Positions 22,526 to 34,043 of a DNA stretch of 64,000 bases are shown here, piece by piece. The position numbers and the translations under genes were made by a program. The stretch lies in the NCBI RefSeq assembly GCF_030269925.1, contig NC_085120.1, forward strand, positions 11,931,501 through 11,995,500, written 5' to 3'. The stretch is from Bombyx mori (taxonomy: Eukaryota; Arthropoda; Insecta; Lepidoptera; Bombycidae). The notes under the pieces were generated by a model, which saw only the letters and a program-made list of their open reading frames with translations, was not told the DNA's origin and searched no databases. Every line of letters starts with the position of its first letter. Position 1 is the first letter of the stretch.

Positions 22526-22755
22526 AAAGATGGATGAGCTCACGGCCCACCTGGCGTTAAGTGGTTACCGCAGCCCATAGACATCTACAACATAAATACC
22601 GCCACCCACCTCGAGACATGAGTTCTAAGGTCTCAGTTTTTACAGTACAACGGCCGCCCCATCGTCAAACCGAAAAGCATTACTGCTTCACGGCAGAAAT
22701 AGGCAGGGTGGTGGTACCTACCCGTGCGGACTCACAAGACGCTCTAACATCAGTG
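22526..22755 (-). mobile_element. Bm1 SINE body
   Basis: AAAGATGGATGAGCTCACGG to GACGCTCTAACATCAG. No poly-T is kept at the left edge. Confidence 0.85.
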
Positions 22756-23168
22756 TTAAGTTAAATACAATGTTTATTTTTCATGACACAATAAATAGTC
22801 AGTGTTTGTCAAATTTTACAACTTTTCCAGGACGTCAATTCCTTTACTAAAACAATTACGTTACATTATTAAGGCATTAAGTTAAATAAACAAACAAACA
22901 ACAACATTAATATTAAGTTTTTTTTTTTCATTTAACCTCGACACGGCTCGGAGGCGATTTCGGATTCACCTTGAAGTTAATTAGGACATACCTGACTATA
23001 ATAACACTGTTATTTTTCTTTAAACTTAAGCTTATAAATATATATGTTTCGACCTAAATATTAAAGATTCATTCTATAAAAAAAAAACAGCAGGACAAAT
23101 AGAATGATAATAGTAAATTCGGATATCCTCCTACCTAATGGTGGGTAGGCTTAGGACTGGTAGAAAAA
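22756..23168. other. no feature seen
   Basis: AT-rich unclassified sequence. Confidence 0.5.
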
Positions 23169-23342
23169 CGCACGGGACTCAACTTAGGTCTTTCTAACAC
23201 TAGCCTTAGCAAGAGCAGTGCTTCGCTGAATCTACCATCGGATCGGAATCGCGACTTATTGAGAAGATTCGACAAGAAACTCAGTGGATTGTGTCAAAAG
23301 GACTAGGTTCCACGTTGAAATCTTCATCGACGATAAAATAGT
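23169..23342 (-). mobile_element. diverged Jockey-like LINE fragment
   Basis: GCACGGGACTCAACTTAGG, AGCAGTGCTTCGCTGAATC and TTGAGAAGATTCGACAAG match the family in order with many changes. Confidence 0.7.
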
Positions 23343-23445
23343 GAAACTGATTGTGATATATTTATTATAAACAAGACTTGAACTAAATTCGCTTATTTGA
23401 AGGGTTTACCTATAAATGGTTTATAAGTAGGGTGGTGGTGGTATT

Positions 23446-23565
23446 TTTTCCATTAATAACATAGTTTTGCAGCTCATAAGAGCTCATCTGATGTTAATCG
23501 ATTATAATTTACTGAAGTTCATATCTACCACATTATGAATACCGCTATCCACATCAACAGATGAG
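23446..23565 (-). mobile_element. very old Bm1-like fragment
   Basis: AAGAGCTCATCTGATGTTAA, CATATCTACCACATTATG and CGCTATCCAC follow Bm1 order at low similarity. Confidence 0.4.
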
Positions 23566-24203
23566 GGAAACACACTTGCTTTTGAATAACAAATATCCTA
23601 CTCTTAAAGCACGACGCTGTTTTGCTGGGTGGAGGCAGGCGGCACAAAGCCGTGCTGGATCAAAGCTCGCCCTACTTACATCAGAAGCGTTTGAAAGCTC
23701 TTTGTTTCTCGTAACATTAATTGGACGTCATAGAAATAAAGCTTAATTAATAATCAAAATAAGTTGCCTGTATTTTTATCGGTAACTATTCCAGTAGCTG
23801 CACGTTAGTGAAAATAAATAATTTGTTCACTAATCGATTATTCGTTTTGTAAATCACACGAAATTTCCGTTCGGCAAAACATAAAGTGTGAATTGAAAAA
23901 ATAATGGCCAAGTAAGTCGCTTCACGCAACGTCCGAAACCTCTGTATATACCCGTGAACGTTAACATAAAAAAACACATACACACATATATATTTTAAAA
24001 AAAAACCTTTAAACTTTACGAAAATTAACACTCGAAGCGTCACTATTTATATCGAAATATCCAACGCGCAAATGTCACTGATTTTTCTTGTAGCGCGACC
24101 AAGGCAAACAACACATGCAACCTCGATCGAGTCTTGACGCGTACTGAGCCGTACTGGCTGTCAGAGGGGGGACAAAAGTACACCCTCCTCCTCTGTTTTA
24201 TAC
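23566..24203. other. no supported feature
   Basis: AT-rich, then GC-richer at 24060-24180. On the minus strand, TATAAAACAGAGGAGG at about 24185-24201 looks like a TATA box, but no transcript evidence exists here. Confidence 0.4.
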
Positions 24204-24716
24204 CAGCGTTACTCAACTTTAGAACAGCAAGGATCATCAATACATTTTATTCGTGGGAAAATTGAGAATGTTTGTCTTAATTTTTAATGTAAACAGTGAA
24301 TTAAAAATACTAAGCTATTTGAGTTTTATTAAAAATTAATATTTCAAAAGAATTTTAGTTATAGTCTCCTTATTGATTTTTTATTATTTATAGGCCAACC
24401 AAGTTTAAACAAAAGGCTAAAAGACACAAAGGAAACCTACTGTCTTCATTTTATACCTTATAATGAAAAAAAAAAACTTTTAATTAGTTTTATAAGCTGT
24501 TCGGTGAAAAATCTTGGAGTACAAATCGCCAGAGCGCAAACACATTGTAGTCTATACTATTACCAGTGTCATTGACATTGTTAAAAACATTTCTAGGCTT
24601 TCGACCGTACATGAAATGGATATAATCTTTAAAATACATCGCGTGTGATTTTAAAATAAACAATTGATGACTAATGTGTCATGTTATCGTGTCTGGGCAA
24701 AGTTTGAGTAGCGCTG
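24204..24716. mobile_element. possible hAT-type element
   Basis: Left end CAGCGTTACTCAACTTT and right end AAAGTTTGAGTAGCGCTG are inverted repeats resembling hAT termini. No matching 8-bp target duplication is visible and no transposase frame is present. Confidence 0.45.
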
Positions 24717-25196
24717 GCTTACCGTAAATTTGACATAGCAATAAACAGTGTCTGATTTCTAAATTATATATTTTTAATTTCTATATTTTATTATTCGTAA
24801 GCAATCCGCGGAAATAATCTAAATAAAAAAGTTAATGTTGAAATTTTGTTAATCGATTGCTTTTGTTGATTTTTTTTTCAAATGGCTCTAGATAGCCTTA
24901 TAGTCGAACTGGCATGGCACTAAGTAGTTATCGAAGCCATCACATCAGAACGTACATACATACATAGCGCGGCACATCATTATGTTTTAATTATGTAAGT
25001 ACTTTGAATAAATACGTCATAGTCTTAAATAATCCTACCAGGTAAACTTTTGATTGAGAATTACACTCTATACTTATTATATAGTTCGATGAATCGAGAC
25101 ACTATAATATATAGTTCTTGCCAAGGCATTCTATGCACAGTAACAAACACAGAGAAACATTGTAACGATGGAAAATGTAATCACCTTAGGATCAGA
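24717..25196. other. no feature seen
   Basis: AT-rich unclassified sequence. Confidence 0.5.
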
Positions 25197-25367
25197 GTGC
25201 TTAGTGCGAGTTTTTTAACGTTCTCGATAGCGTAAAAGTTAACTCATATTTATATGGAATTGGAACGTTTGCCTACGTTTGCCGCTAGGGGCGCTTTTCC
25301 AACTGCATACAAATATGAGTTAACTTTTACGCTATCGGGAACGTTAACTAAAACTCGCACTAAGCAC
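25197..25367. repeat. 170-bp hairpin repeat, copy 2
   Basis: Arms GTGCTTAGTGCGAG and CTCGCACTAAGCAC enclose TTGCCGCTAGGGGCGC. The stem continues inward through AACGTTCTCGATAGCG and CATATTTATATGG. Confidence 0.85.
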
Positions 25368-25414
25368 ACTGTTCTCTTTGTGCGCTCGTTTCATGCTAGA
25401 TTTCTTGGGAGAAT

Positions 25415-25590
25415 AGTGCGATGGTTTTCCTTTTCCTACCCCTGACGGGAGAAGATCACGCGGACGCTCACCTACCAGCTGGTCAGATCTGGTAAATACG
25501 GTCACCCCGTCACGGACACGAAGACGTGAAGAGATATTATGGTGCATCAGGCGATCAGCGCTTCCAGCTAGATACGACCTTCAGTAATGA
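25415..25590 (+). pseudogene. LINE ORF end, RTE-like
   Basis: A frame near 25450 reads GRSRGRSPTSWSDLV, resembling the terminal GRP-x-W-x-DLV segment of RTE-type ORFs. Similar to 26716-26889. Confidence 0.45.
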
Positions 25591-25629
25591 AGAGTCTTAC
25601 TAAGGAGGAGCAACCCACAGACACAGCCC

Positions 25630-25805
25630 ACTGAGTTTCTCGCCGGATCTTCTCAGTTGTAGATCGGTGGTAGATTCTGCGAAGCACTACTCTTGCTAGG
25701 GTCAGTGTTAGCAACGCCTCCTGGTTTGAGCCCCGAGAGCTCACCTACACGTTAGGCTTACACTGACTTAGTCTCTCAAGGCTATCAGCTTAGGTAAGAA
25801 AAAAG
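25630..25805 (+). mobile_element. Jockey-like LINE 3' end
   Basis: ACTGAGTTTCTCGCCGGATC to CTATCAGCTTAGGTAAGAAA with a short A-tail. Confidence 0.88.
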
Positions 25806-25945
25806 AGGAGGAGCATCTGTTGGGAATACTGTCATTTCCATTTCGGTAATACAAATACGGTATTCCTAAAATGTCATCTTGATAAAAAAAATCGTTTTAA
25901 TATAGCGTAGAATAGAAAAAAACATAATTAAAACTTAAAACTTCT

Positions 25946-26159
25946 TATTGGTGGTAGGACCTCTTGTGAGTCCGCACGGGTAGGAAGCAGTAATGCGTTT
26001 CGTTTTAAAGGCTGGGCAGCCGTTGTAACTGCACTGAGACCTTAGAACTTATATCTCAAGGCGGGTGGCCCATTTACGTTGTAGATGTCTATGGGCTCCA
26101 GTAACCACTTAGCATCAGGTGGGTTATGAGCTCGTCCACCCATCTAAGCAATAAAAAAA
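25946..26159 (+). mobile_element. Bm1 SINE with small internal deletion
   Basis: CACGGGTAGG joins GAAGCAGTAATGCG, losing about 30 bp. It ends CATCTAAGCAATAAAAAA. Confidence 0.88.
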
Positions 26160-26364
26160 TGTGTGCTAGAAAAATCAATAAAACGATATTTTTAAAGCGC
26201 TGTGCGGCGGTTACTTAAATAGGTGCATTCGTGCGTATGTAGAACAACTGTAGGGCTGTAATTAATTACCTATCCAAGATCACTAGTTTTAATTCGAACA
26301 CAAATAGATAACGTTGCCACGACATATAATTAAAAATAAAAAAAGACTAGGTAGACAATTATGA

Positions 26365-26700
26365 ATAAATATTATGATATTTATCTTCTTCTTTTTCTCC
26401 CCCTTATCCCACTATGTGGGGTCGGCACAGCTAATTTTTCTCTTCCATTCTCTTCTATCAGCCGTCATCTCAACACTCACTCCTCTCTCTCTCATATCGT
26501 CATTCACACACTCCATCCATGTCTTCTTCGGTCGACCTCTTCCCCCTCTACCTTGCACTACCATTTCCATACATCTCCTAGTCACATGCATCTTCCCTCT
26601 ACGCATCACATGTCCATACCACGCTAACCGTCCGCTCCTTAATTTGTTGTTTACCGGGGCCACTTTCACACTTCCTCTGATATACTCATTCTTATTATGA
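26365..26700 (-). pseudogene. RTE-type LINE 3' end with ORF terminus
   Basis: The minus-strand frame 26412-26669 encodes LAWYGHVMRR, GRGRPKKTWMECVNDDM and a stop after CADPT. This is the conserved last part of RTE-clade endonuclease/reverse transcriptase proteins. A short GAGAAAAAGAAGAAG 3' UTR follows. It is 5'-truncated; its plus-strand open frames are shadows. A second member at 54396-54679 shares the same ORF end. Confidence 0.85.
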
Positions 26701-26715
26701 TATTTATAATTTAAA

Positions 26716-26889
26716 ATAATAGAGGGTAGGCGCGCCGTGGGCAGAACACCAGCTAGATGGTCAGACCTGGTTAAGGAAGCGGTTGGTGGTAGTCTGTACC
26801 ATGCGGTCTATGCCACCCAAGATCGAACACTATGGAGGAAAGTGACATGTGGTCGCGATCCTCAGCAATGAGGGAACGATGAAGAAGAG
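26716..26889 (+). pseudogene. RTE-like LINE ORF end
   Basis: The frame starting near 26727 reads GRTPARWSDLVKEAVG and ATQDRTLWRKV, then stops and continues into GATGAAGAAGAGG. The W-x-DLV and DRxxWR spacing is typical of RTE-type C-termini. A different subfamily from 26365-26700. Confidence 0.65.
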
Positions 26890-27236
26890 GTTTTCATTTT
26901 ATAATTTCAAGATGTCAATTACGCGTATTGCACTGGTGTTAGTAATTATAATTGGAGTGACATATTCGCACCTTTAAAATTAAAATGGCTTAATCCAAAA
27001 TTCAAACTTTTTTTTGGTAAACGCTAAAAACGTAATTGAAGAATTATAATTTTTGTTTTGTTTTTCATTTATAATGACGTAAGGTAATCGCCTGATTTCA
27101 AAGAGACAGAAAGGATAATATGTTTAACTCTAATAAACTGAATAGAATACATATTAATGGATTGTTCGAAGTATAAAACTCATTTTTGTTTAATTTTTAG
27201 TTGAACCTCTTCAATTTTAATGGTATAACACGTACC
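26890..27236. other. no feature seen
   Basis: AT-rich unclassified sequence. Confidence 0.5.
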
Positions 27237-27304
27237 TTTTTTTTTCTACCTAAGCTGGTAGCCTTGAGAGGCTATTCCAGCGTAACCTTAACTAGTAGAA
27301 TAAC
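27237..27304 (-). mobile_element. Jockey-like LINE extreme 3' end
   Basis: TTTTTTTCTACCTAAGCTGG to CGTAACCTTAACTAG. AACTAGTAGAAT is then duplicated in tandem. Confidence 0.8.
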
Positions 27305-27410
27305 TAGTAGAATTCTTGTCAATTCGTCGATATTCTGTATTGGTTAAAGTATCGGTTTTATTTTTGTAAGAATTGTTTATGAGAACTTATGATTTATCGA
27401 CAAAAAATCG

Positions 27411-27552
27411 GTTAAAGACCTAGAGGAAGACCCAAGACAAGCTGACGGACCAGAGAGAATGTAATGTTGATAACGAGGATATCAAAGATAGAGCGAAGTG
27501 CAGGAGTAGAATAAGGAAAGCTGACTCCGCCACTAAGTGGAGTAAATAGGAA
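27411..27552 (+). pseudogene. RTE-like LINE ORF end
   Basis: GAGGAAGACCCAAGACAAGC encodes RGRPKTS. It is followed in another frame by CRSRIRKADSATKWS-like residues. This is the usual C-terminal pattern of an RTE ORF with frame damage. Confidence 0.5.
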
Positions 27553-28582
27553 GAGAAAGAGAGAAGATTTATCGATTAAAATTAAATCACGCTCACAGCC
27601 AAAATCATTTGAATAATGTAAATAAATAAAAAATATTTTTGAGAATATTTACATTAATAAATGACAACCCTAAATGTCAATGTTGAAATTCTCTAGAGCG
27701 TTACAATTACGTAACCCTAGTATAGGTACATATGTGCACTGAAATAATGCACTATAGTAGTGTATGAATCATAAAGTCAATGAAGTGGGTATGTTAGAAG
27801 CACGCGGCATATGAGTGCGACCGGGTATTCAGGTCAGATGATCTGGATTATATTAGTTTGCCAAACAAAAGACTCGATTTTAAATTCAAGTTCCCGATGC
27901 TAATATGCTTCTTTTCATTAGTTCCTGTAGTACATAAAGGTCTAGTTTGGATTATAAAGCTGTACTTAGTTGTCCCGAAGCAGTCGAAATTCGACTATAA
28001 TTAATTGAAATTATAAGTTTGAATATTATTATGGTTCTAGTTACAGATTTCGCCAAAACCACACCATAGACAAATGATATTAAAGATAAACAATATTAAC
28101 CTATTCTCAATTTAACCACAGACTTCAAGCAGTAACAAAAGTTTGACAATAAACGAAGAGTATATAATTATATGCGTGTGTGTCAAATACATGGTAGTGT
28201 GTAATGTTTTTTTTATTGATTATAAATGAGTATTATAAATGCATAATTTAAAAAATATTGGATTTTGCACTCCTCTATATTCTCTATAAGTCTGGGAAAT
28301 TTCATACATCTCCGTCCGCGCAATTTTCGTAAAAAGGGATACAAAGTTTTTGCTTCGCGTATAGAGATTATTTTTCTTTGTGAACCGTCAATGCAACGCA
28401 AAGGCATGCGTCCACAGCGCAATGTACACGCGCACGCAAGACCGTTGACCCCGAGTATTGAGCTGATGAATTATATTGTTTACACTACAAAAGCACTAAT
28501 AACAGACAGTTTTTACTGCAATTTTATCTACATTTTCCTGTCGGGTAATTTGATCTCCTCCTTTACACGCTGCGTAATAATT
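27553..28582. other. 1 kb without a supported feature
   Basis: AT-rich unclassified sequence. A minus-strand frame at 28213-28422 looks weakly coding but has no family match that I recognise. Confidence 0.45.
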
Positions 28583-28590
28583 AAGCATTA

Positions 28591-28851
28591 CCTGGAGCCA
28601 CTGCGGTCATCCACAGTGCGTTTCCAGAGATCTTTTTTGCCAAGTACCATCCGGCTATGGAATGAGCTCCCCTCCACGGTGTTTCCCGAGCGTTATGACA
28701 TGTCCTTCTACAAACGAGGCTTGTGGAGAGTATTAAGCGGTAGGCAGCGGCTTGGCTCTGCCCCTGGCATTGCTGAAGTCCATGGGCGACAGTAACCACT
28801 CACCATCAGGTGGGCCGTATGCCCGTCTGCCTACAAAGGCAATAAAAAAAA
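28591..28851 (+). mobile_element. CR1-like LINE 3' end with 8-bp TSD
   Basis: The ORF end (LEPLRSSTVRFQR, RLWNELPSTVFPERYD, GSAPGIAEVHGRQ) and tail to GGCAATAAAAAAAAA are complete. AAGCATTA flanks both sides (28583-28590 and just after the A-tail). It is a clean 5'-truncated retrotransposition product. Confidence 0.92.
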
Positions 28852-28859
28852 AGCATTAA

Positions 28860-29375
28860 CTTACTTCTCAGTATTCTATGACGCAGTAGTCCAAACAACC
28901 CCGAGAAAACCAGCCGACACATGATAAGGTCGTCCAACTAATTAATTGAACCGAAATTACTATGAAAATCGTGACTTCAAGACTCCGCGAGCGCGTAATG
29001 AATGAAAGCAAACCCTTAACGCGCGTTGTACTCCACACGAAAACCACCTTTACGAACATAATCTTGTGTACCAACAAAATATTAATGTGAACTCGTTGCT
29101 GTTAGAATCGATATTTGTATGAAAATATGTGTAAGGTTACGCTCTTTTAGAATTGGATTTGGCTTCTGGAAAACACGTCCAGTCATGCTTTCAGGAATTA
29201 TGTTAAGGGGTGCAGTCCACTGGCGCCATTTACAGTCGCCAGTGAGTGAAGCTAATCAGTGTGGACGTCGAATTAAATTGATTGTACTCAACGGGTTTCA
29301 GTTGCGTATTGGGGAATGTTTAAACAATTGCTGTTATTACGGCGCGTTCAAAGGTTTTGTGGAACACGAATTTTA
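28860..29375. other. no feature seen
   Basis: Unclassified sequence. The frame at 29119-29496 runs into the Helitron and is not convincing. Confidence 0.45.
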
Positions 29376-29669
29376 TCTATATAATATAAAAATGAATTGC
29401 TGTTCGTTAGTCTCGCTAAAACTCGAGAACGGCTGGACCGATTTGGTTAATTTTGGTCTTGAATTATTTGTGGAAGGAAGTCCAGAGAAGGTTTAAAAGA
29501 TGATAAATATGAAAATGATCAGAATAAAATAAAAATAACAATTTTGTTTTCCCTTTGATGTGTCCCTCGTCGGACGGATTCCTTTTGTTTGTTTTAAGTT
29601 TATTTTATACAAAAGTTTCGATCTTTTATTTATCAATTGAGGCACTACGAAGTCTGCCGGGTCAGCTAG
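29376..29669 (+). mobile_element. non-autonomous Helitron, second family
   Basis: TCTATATAATATAAAAATG to GCCGGGTCAGCTAG followed by T. The interior CTCGCTAAAACTCGAGAACG matches 39186-39469. Confidence 0.8.
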
Positions 29670-30198
29670 TTTATAATATAAACATTTATGACTTTAGCCC
29701 AGTGGAAAATATTTAAATGGCAAACTGTAAAATATTATGTTTTCATTTTAAGCTAATACAATAAATGGGTAGTTCGTACAACCGTTATTATTTTAAATTT
29801 TGTCGTACTTATTATGCAAATGTACGTATGCAGATTATGTGTTTCAATTTTTTTAAAAAACACGAGAACTGATAAATTACAAAATTTGCAAGATAAATTA
29901 ATTAGGTTAGTTTGAAATTATCACCAAACTTGACGTGTAGAATAAAACTTTTGTTAAATAAAATAAATAAAACATTTAGACGGAATTTAACTATCAAAGT
30001 TCAAAGCGTCACAATCAAAAGTACCAGGTCCTCATAACTCTAAATAGATGTTCTTATTAAAAATTATCAACACTGTTAATAAATATTACTAAGCATTCAT
30101 CAATGTATTAAAAGCGAAAAGTACCAGGCGCCCATAGTTGGCTAGGAGGTCGCATGCACAATACTGCGTCAGAGGCGGGCGCGATACGCGACGCCAAG
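29670..30198. other. no feature seen
   Basis: AT-rich unclassified sequence. Confidence 0.5.
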
Positions 30199-30294
30199 AT
30201 GTCTGCCGATAACGCTCGCGTGACGGGCACCGCTACATTCGACAAACAACGACTTGCCTCTATCATCCGAATGTATTACAAAAACGTTATTTAA
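30199..30294 (+). other. possible small ORF or first exon
   Basis: A CpG-rich stretch (30150-30250) inside AT-rich DNA contains ACGCCAAGATGTCTGCC, a good start context. The frame runs 31 codons to TAA, beginning MSADNARVTG. No donor or family is recognised. It could equally be a promoter remnant. Confidence 0.25.
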
Positions 30295-31530
30295 CATATA
30301 GTTTTACGTGTTCAGATCTGAAGATTTTGAATGAGTTTTAAAGGACAATGCTCAAAAATGGGCTAACTTTATGTTAAAACTATTTGTACTTGAAAAAGTA
30401 TGCCTTTTTTTTTACGTTTTTTTTGTTTTTATGTATCAACATTTCTTTCACCCTGGCATTGTTTTACAAAAAATAAATTATTTATTTGATAACATCCGAA
30501 AACTGAGTACTTCCACCATTCATAGTTTTTAAATTCGCCAATATATATATTTTTTGGAGGTAATGGCCTTGTATAGATCTTTAGGCCATAATTCGCCAAT
30601 AGACAGACAAAGGGCTTAGCCCATACAGCCTTGACCACCACTCATAGTTTTTTTTTTTTATTTATTTACGGCCAATGGTTACAAGACCTTATAGCTCACC
30701 ACTCATAGTAAACCTAAATGTTGCCAAACGAAAGAGTTCTATGTGACTTGAACAACAAATAAAAAAAATAGCTATTGGTACTTTCAAAAGCCGAAGAAAA
30801 TTCGCTTTATGTATTCAACGCCAAACAAACTACTGCATTTTCGGGATTAAGGACAATCTAAACACCCCAACATGTAGGTATTATGGTATTTAGGGCCCTT
30901 ACACGGGAAATGGGTAATTTAGAGCACTTCAACACCTCCCAATAGCCCATTTCGCAAACCCCATTCCATCCGATCCATGTTCACGAGAAGAAGGGATGTA
31001 AAATGTTTACAGAGCGCCGACATCGGATCGTAGCGATAACTGAGTTAAAGTGTTACAAGATTTAGAGATTAGTGTTGCTAGAATTTATCATTGATTATTA
31101 TATTTAATAGTTTTCAAAAATTTTCGTTCACTGTTCTAATATTCAGAGAATATAAAAAGAAATCATTCTAATCTGAAATATGCAACAATCTAATAGAATT
31201 TAGTACTTCCGCATCAATAAAATAGGATCAGTAAGATCTTGAAAAGTGTCTTTAAAATGCCTCATAGATAAAGAGGATATTATTGTTTTCCTGATGGTGC
31301 CACTTATGATAGGACACGTTCGGACTTATTTATTTATTTGCACCAACAAAGTGATCATTAAAACAAAACATTGACATATCGACAGTACGTACGTGACAAA
31401 TATTACCTCAATTAATTAAAGGTACTATCGACAGTGAAAACATCTTGAAATTAGAAAATTAATAATCAAATGAGTAATTTTAAGAAGTATTAAATCCAGA
31501 ATGATACTTTGTCTATGTCTTCATTTTTGC
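30295..31530. other. 1.2 kb without a supported feature
   Basis: AT-rich. GGCCATAATTCGCCAATA-type words and CACCACTCATAGT (30636, 30698) recur locally, without a family that I can name. Confidence 0.45.
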
Positions 31531-31650
31531 CAACTGAGTTTCTCACCGGATCTTCTCAGTGGGTCGCGATTCTGCGAAGCACTGCTCTTGCTAGGGCTAG
31601 TGTTGGCAAATTCTCTCAGGTCGAGTCCGTGAGCTCACCTACCCATTGCA
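31531..31650 (+). mobile_element. Jockey-like LINE fragment
   Basis: ACTGAGTTTCTCACCGGATC to CCGTGAGCTCACCTACCC; a short deletion removes the GATCCGGTGGTAG part. Confidence 0.85.
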
Positions 31651-33030
31651 CCTATCTGCCGCGAATTTAACATGCGGTCGATCCCAAGAAGAGTTCGAAG
31701 TTAGGTCTCAATTTGACCTAATACAACTTGTATTTTATATTGTCTGGTAAAAAATCTTTTTAACTTTTGTAGTTTCGCCTCTGTCTGAGGTCAACTGTAC
31801 ATCGCGTGCTTACAACGATCCTAGACGATTGTCTGGGGTTTTATTAATACATGAAATAAAAACGAAAATATCATGTTATTACTGATTTATTCTGGCCCTG
31901 ACTTAGGAAAACCTAAGGTTAATCTTCGATGCTTTTTTGACATTGACTTCAAAACCGCCATCTTGTCATCTTTTTCCGAGAGACGCGTCCAATTTGAAGG
32001 GTGAATAGAAAACATAGTGAACATTATGGCACTATAATAATAATAATAATAATAGAGCCCTTTATTCGGAAAACAGATATACAATTAAGTTTCTTATATT
32101 ACTGCACTTATACTGATATATGTATATATATGTATTTTAGAAAATTAAAATTGGTGTATTTGGTGCTTGTTTACTATCTGTAAGTCCGTTTGCCAGTTGG
32201 CAAAGGCCTCCTCTAACCTACTCCATTCTTCTACGGCTGGTCACCGAGGGAGGATTATGGCACTATACATTTTTTTAATATTTCTCAGCCGACTACCGTT
32301 TCAATATTGAAATATTCTTAATCTTAATTTGTCGCATGATGTTATGCAACATAAGCGTTGTACACGCGCATGACGGATGACGTCAAATGGTGTGCGTCAT
32401 ATTACATACCAAATTCTACATAATTTCAATTTTCAAATACAATACGAGGGTAATACTGAAAGTATTAGAACTCTTCGGCTTAATGCAGAAAAAAAAACTT
32501 AGCACTAGATTTGAATATCGAACTCAGATAATTCAAATTCAGTACCTATGACTAGTACTTGACATTTGTTTTCTTTTTTTTAAATTTAGCGCCAATTGTA
32601 AGAGCAATTTCGTTTCCCGATCACCTAGAAATCTGTTTTTTTTTATACCGATGTTGCAAATTAGTTTTGAGAATATACATATTTTACAAAATATTTCTTA
32701 AATGATTCTAATAATAAATAATAAAATGGTCACATTTTTTTTTCCCTTAATATTCCAGAAATTTATCTGCAATACCAACTGTATTCGCGTTTAGTCAAAA
32801 TTTATGTGTCTTTCAATTATACTGACTCTATTTTCTCTTTAAACATTACTTAATACAACACACAAAAATATATAATATATAGCAAAATGTATGACGTATG
32901 GTAACAAATGTTTTTGAGGACATAATCAAACAGCAGCCGCTTTCGTCAGTGTATTCTCGCCCACTGGTCTACTAGTGATTTACTTTTCTTTACTTTACTA
33001 AGCGTGGTTTATTAGTGTAAGCTATCGTGA
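31651..33030. other. 1.4 kb with one microsatellite
   Basis: AT-rich sequence holding an (AAT)n tract at about 32034-32055. No exon or repeat family recognised. Confidence 0.5.
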
Positions 33031-33267
33031 GTCCTTGTGAGTCCGCGTGCGTAGGTACCACCGTCTTGCCTATTTCTGCCGTGAAGCAGTAATGCGTTTC
33101 GGTCTGAAGGGTGGGGCAGCCGTTGTAACTATACTCAGATCTTAGAACTTATATCTCAGGGTGGGTGGTGCATTTATTTTGTAGATGTCTATGGGCTCCA
33201 GTAACCACTTAAAACCAGGTGGGCTGTGAGCTTGTCCAACCTACTAAGCAATAAAAAAAAAAAAAAA
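33031..33267 (+). mobile_element. Bm1 SINE, body and long A-tail
   Basis: CCTTGTGAGTCCGCGTGCG to CTAAGCAATAAAAAAAAAAA; the 16-nt A-run suggests a relatively recent copy. Confidence 0.9.
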
Positions 33268-33310
33268 ACCACCGACTGCTTAACACGCGTGTAGGATTGG
33301 CGGGACTCAC

Positions 33311-33458
33311 CTACGAAGCTGGAGTCATCGTCGATGCGATGGTCGTGTAGCGCGTGCATGACGAGGGCGGCGAGGAGGGCCGGGCGCGCCGCTGGCAGCC
33401 CGGGGGCCAGCCCGCGCAAGGACGCCGGCGCTGCGCACAGGATCGCCCCCGAGAGCAT
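33311..33458 (-). CDS. candidate coding exon, gene not recognised
   Basis: A GC-rich island in AT-rich DNA. On the minus strand it reads from ATG at 33458, preceded directly by an in-frame TAG, to a consensus donor GTAG|GTGAGT at 33310/33311. Length from the ATG is 148 bp, ending in phase 1. The peptide starts MLSGAILCAAPASLRG, has a hydrophobic Leu/Ala stretch (LLAALVMHAL) and ends acidic, RIDDDSSFV. This suggests a first coding exon with a signal or anchor-like segment, but CTAG|ATG could instead be a weak acceptor. If it belongs with the exon at 417-592, the two would be separated by a 32-kb repeat-filled intron. The plus-strand frame at 33354-33656 is its shadow. Confidence 0.5.
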
Positions 33459-33565
33459 CTAGCGCGCACCCCAGGACATCACTCGTCTCCACACGCACCT
33501 CACCTGCACATCACTATCATTATTATAAGCCGCGCCAATAAAGAAAAGAATCTTTTTTTTATGGT

Positions 33566-33895
33566 TGAAAGATTACTGGCGGCCCGGAGGCCTTTCCAGT
33601 TTCACCAGGACAGGTGGGCGAGCAAAGGCTCAGCCAGGAGGGGTGGGATTTGCTAACAGCTGCCCGAGCGACTCCAAAGGAGAGCTAACAACTCAAGGGC
33701 AGCTGCTTCGTGAATGAATCTACTACCGGATAGGATCCGGCGAGAAACTCAGCGAGCTGATTCATGGGTTAGGTTGCACGTCGAGCTCCTTGTCGAGTTC
33801 GACGAGTACGGTTACCGGGGTCCCTAAGCCTACTAGTGTTAGAGCTGAAGGCGTCTAATGCAAAAGTTATTGGATCTGATGGATCCGTAAGAACG
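33566..33895 (-). mobile_element. Jockey-like LINE 3' end including ORF end
   Basis: CTGGCGGCCCGGAGGCC to GATCTGATGGATCCG, the reverse complement of 40985-41349 with small deletions. It carries the tail version with CTGCCCGAGCGACTCC. Confidence 0.88.
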
Positions 33896-34043
33896 TGGGA
33901 AACGAATCTTAAATGGCGGCGGCGATCATGCGCTCTCACTCTAAACTATTGCTGTCTTTAGTCGCACACGGCGCGGCGCGTACTGCATGCAAAAATAATT
34001 TTTAATTCATTTTTAAAATAATTTTTAGCTGACATTATGGACT

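Noticed and set aside
26361..26700. Plus-strand open frames of 88 and 108 codons
   Set aside because: They are the antisense of an RTE ORF end with clear GRPKKTWMECV-type motifs on the minus strand.
29119..29496. 125-codon plus-strand frame
   Set aside because: Its second half is Helitron sequence and the first half has no coding signature.
32034..32055. Short tandem AAT repeats as a possible array
   Set aside because: A simple microsatellite; there is no spacer structure, and a CRISPR array is not expected in a moth genome.
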